From an uncultured Candidatus Saccharibacteria bacterium (GTDB lineage Bacteria; Patescibacteriota; Saccharimonadia; Saccharimonadales; Saccharimonadaceae): DNA of 8,270 nucleotides. The DNA is taken from positions 1-8,270 of the forward strand of contig CALKRO010000171.1 in the NCBI GenBank assembly GCA_937990205.1. The letters are read 5' to 3'. The notes beneath the pieces were generated by a model. That model was not told the DNA's origin. It was given only the letters and a program-made list of their open reading frames with translations, and searched no databases. A program made the position numbers and the translations under genes. This document shows, in pieces, positions 5,007-8,270 of this stretch; position 1 is the stretch's first letter, and each line of letters begins with the position of its first letter.

Positions 5007-5015
5007 ATCATAACA
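5007..5015 (-). promoter_or_regulatory. tRNA operon promoter, extended -10 (TGTTATGAT)
   Basis: TATGAT with a TGT extension ends seven bases before the first base of mature tRNA-Ser. The expected transcription start is at or within about a base of the mature 5' end, so little or no 5' leader would be made. Confidence 0.55.
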
Positions 5016-5061
5016 GAAAAATTCTTCCCCGTAAAGTGAAAAATCATCCCAAGAAGATAGA

Positions 5062-5763
5062 TTAAGCTGCGTTAGTGAAGACGTTAATCACGTCATCGAG
5101 ATCATCTACGGCATCCAATAGTTTGTCTACCTTTTCCGCATCTGCCTCGCTCACCTCTACGGTGTTATTTGGCAAATATTTGAGTTCGGCAGAATCTACA
5201 TTGAGCCCAGCATCGATCAAATTCTTGCGCACCTTCATCAAATCTGTTGGTTCGGTAATAATTTCGATGCCATCTTCCGTTTCGTTGGCGTCTTCTGCGC
5301 CAGCATCCAAAGCGGCCATTAGCGCGTCTTCACCCTTATCTTCGATGAAAATCACACCCTTACGTGCGAATTGAAACATCACAGATCCAGGATCAGCCAT
5401 GCGGCCGCCGTTCTTCGAAAGTGCATTGCGAACCTCTGGCATGGTGCGGTTTTTATTATCGGTAGCAATTTCGATAATCAAACCAATACCGGCCGGGCCG
5501 TAAGCCTCGTAGGTTTCTTCAATCAAAGCTGCGGCATTTTTATCGGCGGCACGAGCAATCGCACGTTCGATATTCGCCTTTGGCATATTAGCCTTGCGAG
5601 CTTTTTCTAATACCATCGCAAGAGATGGATTCATGGTTGGGTCGGCACCAGCACGCGCAGCAATCGCGATTTGGTTACCAATTTTAGTGAAGGCGGCACC
5701 ACGTTTCGCGTCCACGATTGCTTTTTGGCGCTTGGTGGTAGCCCATTTACTGTGTCCAGACAT
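5062..5763 (-). CDS. yebC: YebC/TACO1-family translation-associated protein
   Basis: YebC was long annotated as a transcriptional regulator (PmpR). More recent work on the family, with mitochondrial TACO1, points to a ribosome-associated factor that relieves stalling at difficult sequences such as proline runs. The 233-residue protein is of typical length and begins with the signature MSGHSKWATTKRQKAIVDAK, then RGAAFTKIGNQIAIAAR, NPSLAMVLEKARKANMPKANIERAI (about 45-69), YEAYGPAGIGLIIEIATDNKNRT (85-107) and the NGGRMADPGSVMFQF hinge (118-132). The C-terminus is very acidic. The start at 5763 has AAGGGG (5769-5774) five bases upstream. yebC commonly precedes ruvC-ruvA-ruvB; here it is followed by tRNAs and then ruvA. 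No clear terminator lies between yebC and tRNA-Ser. Confidence 0.97.
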   Translation of the reverse strand: MSGHSKWATTKRQKAIVDAKRGAAFTKIGNQIAIAARAGADPTMNPSLAMVLEKARKANMPKANIERAIARAADKNAAALIEETYEAYGPAGIGLIIEIATDNKNRTMPEVRNALSKNGGRMADPGSVMFQFARKGVIFIEDKGEDALMAALDAGAEDANETEDGIEIITEPTDLMKVRKNLIDAGLNVDSAELKYLPNNTVEVSEADAEKVDKLLDAVDDLDDVINVFTNAA

Positions 5764-5800
5764 AATAACCCCTTATTTTTCCTAATAATAACTTTGTATT

Positions 5801-5809
5801 ATTATAACA
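5801..5809 (-). promoter_or_regulatory. yebC promoter, extended -10 (TGTTATAAT)
   Basis: A perfect TATAAT (5801-5806) is preceded on the minus strand by TGT. The predicted leader is about 31 bases and includes the AAGGGG ribosome binding site. Confidence 0.65.
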
Positions 5810-5816
5810 TTTTTCC

Positions 5817-5849
5817 AAAAAAGCAAAAGGGGCGCAAATCTTGCGTCCC
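5817..5849 (-). terminator. Terminator of the 148-residue protein gene
   Basis: On the minus strand GGGACGCAA-gat-TTGCGCCCC (5829-5849) forms a nine-position stem with one A-C mismatch and is followed by TTTTGCTTTTTT. It begins 10 bases beyond the stop codon and directly precedes the yebC promoter. Confidence 0.82.
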
Positions 5850-5858
5850 TTGAGTTTC

Positions 5859-6305
5859 TTAGCCTGCTTCACTGGATTGAATTAAGTTGTCTCTTAGGCT
5901 CTCAAATCTAGCCCGTACCGTTGGAATTTTAGTTTCCGTGGCCACCGTTTCAAAATTACGCATTGGCCAAAACCTCTCCAGAGTCTCCCGAAATAATTTT
6001 GTGGTAGTATTGAAACTTTCGACATAATTATCAAATTCTTCGATCGTCCACGCGATTGATTCGGTACTGTGATAAGTTTTCTGCACCCGATGACTATGCA
6101 TGGTGGATTTACATTGGTTGAGAAGACCTCTCGCCATATCATTAATTAATCTTAAGATATTGCTCTGATAGGAATTCCCCCTTTCATCTTGACCAATTAG
6201 CACGCACTGAGCTTTTACTACAATCGTCATTCTGTCGATTCTTTCATTCAGCGTCAGCGTGATTTCATCGGACATTTTTTGTAATTTACATCTGTCAAAA
6301 TACAT
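5859..6305 (-). CDS. Hypothetical small helical protein
   Basis: I do not recognise this 148-residue protein. It has no signal peptide or membrane segment and appears largely helical: amphipathic stretches cover about 12-36 (EITLTLNERIDRMTIVVKAQ), 42-64 (NSYQSNILRLINDMARGLLNQ), 83-108 (AWTIEEFDNYVESFNTTTKLF) and 125-145 (KIPTVRARFESLRDNLIQ). This suggests a four-helix bundle in the cytoplasm. It loosely recalls the four-helix proteins encoded in 23S rRNA intervening sequences and diversity-generating retroelement accessory proteins, but the signature residues are not there, so this is only an impression. The start at 6305 has AGGGGG seven bases upstream; Met11 lacks a ribosome binding site. 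It follows the HExxH protein gene after 49 bases, with its own promoter at that gene's stop codon, and ends in a clear terminator. Confidence 0.72.
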   Translation of the reverse strand: MYFDRCKLQKMSDEITLTLNERIDRMTIVVKAQCVLIGQDERGNSYQSNILRLINDMARGLLNQCKSTMHSHRVQKTYHSTESIAWTIEEFDNYVESFNTTTKLFRETLERFWPMRNFETVATETKIPTVRARFESLRDNLIQSSEAG

Positions 6306-6348
6306 ACAATTTCCCCCTCTTTCTGTAAAATAAACAGGCTACCCCTAT

Positions 6349-6357
6349 ATTATATCA
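6349..6357 (-). promoter_or_regulatory. Promoter of the 148-residue protein gene, overlapping the upstream stop codon
   Basis: TATAAT (6349-6354) is preceded by TGA, giving an extended -10. That TGA is the stop codon of the metallopeptidase-like gene. The leader would be about 37 bases and includes the AGGGGG ribosome binding site. Confidence 0.6.
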
Positions 6358-7119
6358 CATTTTGTAATTTTTTACCTCTTTTGCACCATATTCCATTAGT
6401 TTGTCAAAATCACGACATTCATAATAATACTCTCGCAATTTATTTCTTAATACTTGAAATTCCGGATAGCTTGCATCTGGCAAAGTCATAATTGGTTTCC
6501 AAGACTCGTCAAGTAAGGCCGTTAGAGATTCTTTCAGAACATAATATTCTCCCCTCGAAAGATTAGAAACCACAGAGTCTGGATTTTCCCAATAATAGTG
6601 ATTCGTTTGAAAATGCATTAATTCATGCAAAATCCCATCGAGTGGCATTCCCCAAAGTTTATTATCGATTTTTGCATAGGTAAAAATTACACCTTCTTCA
6701 TAATAAACAATCATCGCTGGAAAAGTTGTAATCAAAAATAATAAATCCGCACTCGGTGACACTACCTCTGGTGAAATTTTATGAATTTCCTTAGCGCGAT
6801 TTTTCGTACAATCTTTAATTGCTAGGGGATGCTCCGTCACTTCTTCGAGTCGCCTAATCGCTAACTCAAATTTTTCATTTAGTTCATCGCTCATAATTTG
6901 TTTAAATCGCTCTGGCGTTATCTCGATCTGCGCGTTTCTTTCTTCGAGGTAGGGAATCAGAATCTTCTTCGCTTCCGAAAAATTTAGCCCCATAATCTTT
7001 TCTGCTACTTCAATATCCTGAGCGTCTCTTAACTTTTTTATCCCACCAAAATTATTCAGGGAATTATACCAGTTATAAGCATCTTGGGTGATATCGTAAA
7101 TTATCTTGTAGGTGACCAT
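6355..7119 (-). CDS. Putative zinc metallopeptidase-like protein (HELMH motif)
   Basis: The 254-residue protein has a HExxH zinc-binding motif, GILHELMHF, with His165, Glu166 and His169. Glu197 in YYVLKESLTALL, 28 residues downstream, is a plausible third zinc ligand as in gluzincins. The N-terminal 100 residues are helical and charged. The C-terminus has YPEFQVLRNKLREYYYE followed by a FDKLMEYGAKEVK segment. There is no signal peptide; residues 125-140 are hydrophobic but too short and too centrally placed to be a clear membrane anchor, so it is probably cytoplasmic. The layout (HELMHF, then KExLTxLL, then YPxxxxLR) is reminiscent, from memory, of uncharacterised proteins in CPR bacteria, which I cannot confirm here. 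Its substrate is unknown. The start is the ATG at 7119, which has no Shine-Dalgarno. It diverges from the SPFH gene and precedes the helical protein gene. Confidence 0.72.
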   Translation of the reverse strand: MVTYKIIYDITQDAYNWYNSLNNFGGIKKLRDAQDIEVAEKIMGLNFSEAKKILIPYLEERNAQIEITPERFKQIMSDELNEKFELAIRRLEEVTEHPLAIKDCTKNRAKEIHKISPEVVSPSADLLFLITTFPAMIVYYEEGVIFTYAKIDNKLWGMPLDGILHELMHFQTNHYYWENPDSVVSNLSRGEYYVLKESLTALLDESWKPIMTLPDASYPEFQVLRNKLREYYYECRDFDKLMEYGAKEVKNYKM

Positions 7120-7125
7120 CTATTA

Positions 7126-7136
7126 ATTCTAATATA
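7126..7136 (-). promoter_or_regulatory. Promoter of the HExxH protein gene, probably leaderless
   Basis: TAGAAT (7126-7131) ends six bases before the ATG, the same spacing as for radA, the prepilin gene and ruvA. TATATT (7131-7136), five bases further upstream, is an alternative -10 that would give a leader of about four bases. Neither leaves room for a ribosome binding site. Confidence 0.5.
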
Positions 7137-7188
7137 GCCTAGTCTATCTATTCCGTCTACCGATCTTTCTCTCCCTTGCATTATTCTT

Positions 7189-7219
7189 TAAAATCGCTAA
7201 AATGAAACTAAAAAGGAGA
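7189..7219 (+). promoter_or_regulatory. Promoter and RBS of the SPFH gene
   Basis: TAAAAT (7189-7194) is the best -10 candidate, and AAGGAGA (7213-7219) is a strong Shine-Dalgarno six bases before the ATG at 7226. This ribosome binding site decides the start: the in-frame ATG at 7202 lies upstream of it. Confidence 0.6.
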
Positions 7220-7225
7220 GTTATT

Positions 7226-7966
7226 ATGCCAATTTTAATCTTAATTCTTATCGCTCTATTCGTAGTGATTCCGGGAATTCGCGTAGTTAATCAGTATGAG
7301 CGTGGCGTGGTCCAGCGTCTCGGTCGTTTTCGCCGCATTATGGAACCAGGTCTTCATGTGATTATTCCTTACATCGATACTATGCGCACTGTTGATGTTC
7401 GTACTACTCCGATGGATGTACCGAAGCAAGAAGTTATTACTAAAGATAACGTTACGGTGAATGTCGATGCGGTGGTTTATTTTCGTGTGATTGATGCGAA
7501 GAAGGCAGTCTTTGAAACCACGAATTACGCTTATGCCACTTCTACTTTTGCTCAAACTGCCTTGCGCGATGTTACGGGTAATTTCGATCTAGATGAATTA
7601 CTCTCTAAACGTGACAAAATTTCCAGCCAAATCAAGGAAATCGTTGACACTCAAACCGATAAATGGGGTATCGATATCGAAAGCGTGAAGCTTCAGAACA
7701 TCGAACTTCCTTCCGACATGAAGCGCGCCATGGCTAAGCAAGCTGAAGCTGAACGCGAACGCCGCGCTGCGATTATCTCTGCGGAAGGTGAAAAAGCCTC
7801 GGCTGCCGCTGTGGCTGAAGCCGCCAGTTTACTAGCTCAGACTCCAGGCGGTCTCAATATTCGTACTCTCCAAACTCTCGAAAAAATCAGTACCGACCCA
7901 TCCCAGAAAACTGTCATTCTTCTCCCTTCCGATCTCGCTGGTGGTTTAAAAAATCTTTTCAAGTAG
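7226..7966 (+). CDS. Slipin/stomatin-like SPFH membrane protein
   Basis: SPFH proteins are anchored to the inner face of the cytoplasmic membrane and assemble into large oligomeric cages linked to membrane microdomains and protease control. The 246 residues start with a short hydrophobic anchor (MPILILILIALFVVIPGIRV, 1-20). The family opening VNQYERGVVQRLGRF (21-35) and EPGLHVIIPYIDTMRTVDVRT (40-60) follow, then the SPFH core with VITKDNVTVNVDAVVYFRV (70-88) and LRDVTGNFDLDELLSKRD (113-130), WGIDIESVKLQNIELP (147-162), and an Ala/Glu-rich coiled coil (163-205) like that of stomatins and slipins. The C-terminal TVILLPSDL is a hydrophobic strand typical of prokaryotic stomatins. No NfeD gene, the usual partner, is adjacent. 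An ATG 24 bases upstream was rejected because the Shine-Dalgarno lies between the two. A terminator follows. Confidence 0.95.
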   Translation: MPILILILIALFVVIPGIRVVNQYERGVVQRLGRFRRIMEPGLHVIIPYIDTMRTVDVRTTPMDVPKQEVITKDNVTVNVDAVVYFRVIDAKKAVFETTNYAYATSTFAQTALRDVTGNFDLDELLSKRDKISSQIKEIVDTQTDKWGIDIESVKLQNIELPSDMKRAMAKQAEAERERRAAIISAEGEKASAAAVAEAASLLAQTPGGLNIRTLQTLEKISTDPSQKTVILLPSDLAGGLKNLFK

Positions 7967-7990
7967 CCTCATCGGTTAAGTTAACGTAAT

Positions 7991-8018
7991 AAAAATAGCG
8001 TCATCTGGCGCTATTTTT
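7991..8018. terminator. Bidirectional terminator after the SPFH gene
   Basis: AAAAATAGCG (7991-8000) pairs with CGCTATTTTT (8009-8018); the stem can extend by T-G and C-G pairs to an ATCT loop. T-runs occur on both strands. It serves the SPFH gene and the convergent gene at 8011, whose TAG stop codon lies inside the stem. Confidence 0.88.
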
Positions 8019-8270
8019 CTTCGAACATAATGTAATTTTTTAGAATTGTCACGAAGTGATTCTTCGGCAAGTTAAATCTTTTGTGTGGCGCATAGGTTTT
8101 AATTGCAGAAAGAAAATCCTCCAACTGCTTCCGAGTCAGGCTGTGTCCATGCATTAAACAAATTTTCCTTAGAACTTCCAATGCCACTTTTTCGTCGGCG
8201 GCAAGGAAAAGATCTTTTTTGTGAAAATTTTTCCCCACCACGGTTTGCTTGGCTAATTCCGTCACTAATT
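8011..8270 (-). CDS. Hypothetical protein, C-terminal part (start beyond window edge)
   Basis: The frame is open from the window edge to a TAG stop, about 86 codons. A GTG at 8265 could be a start, but the frame continues upstream of it, no ribosome binding site can be seen in the remaining five bases, and the gene most likely extends outside. The visible part is soluble, basic and probably helical (KVALEVLRKICLMHGHSLT, then KQLEDFLSAIKTYAP, then KNHFVTILKNYIMFEEK). I do not recognise the family and assign no function. It converges with the SPFH gene over a shared terminator. Confidence 0.6.
   Translation of the reverse strand, partial: LVTELAKQTVVGKNFHKKDLFLAADEKVALEVLRKICLMHGHSLTRKQLEDFLSAIKTYAPHKRFNLPKNHFVTILKNYIMFEEK

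Noticed and set aside
5075..5853. Several plus-strand open frames opposite yebC
   Set aside because: All are antisense to a highly conserved gene, lack ribosome binding sites and resemble no protein family.
7202..7225. Upstream ATG for the SPFH protein, MKLKRRVI extension
   Set aside because: The strong AAGGAGA lies between the two ATGs at ideal distance for 7226. A leaderless use of 7202 remains possible given its position after a -10-like TAAAAT, but is less likely.

Overview
The window looks like chromosomal DNA of a small-genome, AT-leaning bacterium, most probably a Patescibacteria/CPR lineage close to Saccharibacteria. This is an inference from four things seen here: compact housekeeping genes with very short intergenic gaps; several genes whose -10 box lies exactly six bases before the ATG, so their mRNAs should be leaderless; mixed use of Shine-Dalgarno and leaderless starts; and a lone type IV prepilin. 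TGA is used as a stop by one gene (the HExxH protein), so a code in which UGA means glycine (as in Gracilibacteria/Absconditabacteria) is unlikely.

Layout. Positions 1-643 (minus) hold the N-terminal half of radA. It diverges from a small type IV prepilin gene (700-1101, plus). From 1102 to 1593 there is no gene. This stretch holds a long imperfect hairpin with a 40-base duplication, a terminator, a pair of near-identical 37-base direct repeats, three degenerate AT-rich repeats, and a very long hairpin that acts as the rubrerythrin terminator. Rubrerythrin (1594-2151, minus) and ruvB (2212-3219, plus) diverge from -10 boxes that form one perfect dyad. ruvB is followed by a two-helix membrane protein with a bacterial PH-like domain (3266-4093, plus). 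It converges on ruvA (4205-4777, minus) across a bidirectional terminator. A tRNA-Ser(UGA)/tRNA-CAU pair and yebC, all on the minus strand, lie upstream of ruvA.

The second half is less familiar: an unrecognised 148-residue helical protein and a 254-residue HExxH metallopeptidase-like protein (both minus), then a slipin-type SPFH protein (plus) and the C-terminal part of an unrecognised gene (minus).

Functionally, RadA, RuvA and RuvB belong to recombination and branch migration, YebC is a translation-associated factor, and rubrerythrin detoxifies peroxide. The common yebC-ruvC-ruvA-ruvB arrangement is recognisable but broken up: ruvC is absent, two tRNAs sit between yebC and ruvA, and ruvB is inverted and separated. 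I found no phage, IS, CRISPR or defence module. The most unusual material is the repeat and hairpin block at 1102-1593, the promoter architecture, and the metallopeptidase/helical-protein pair.
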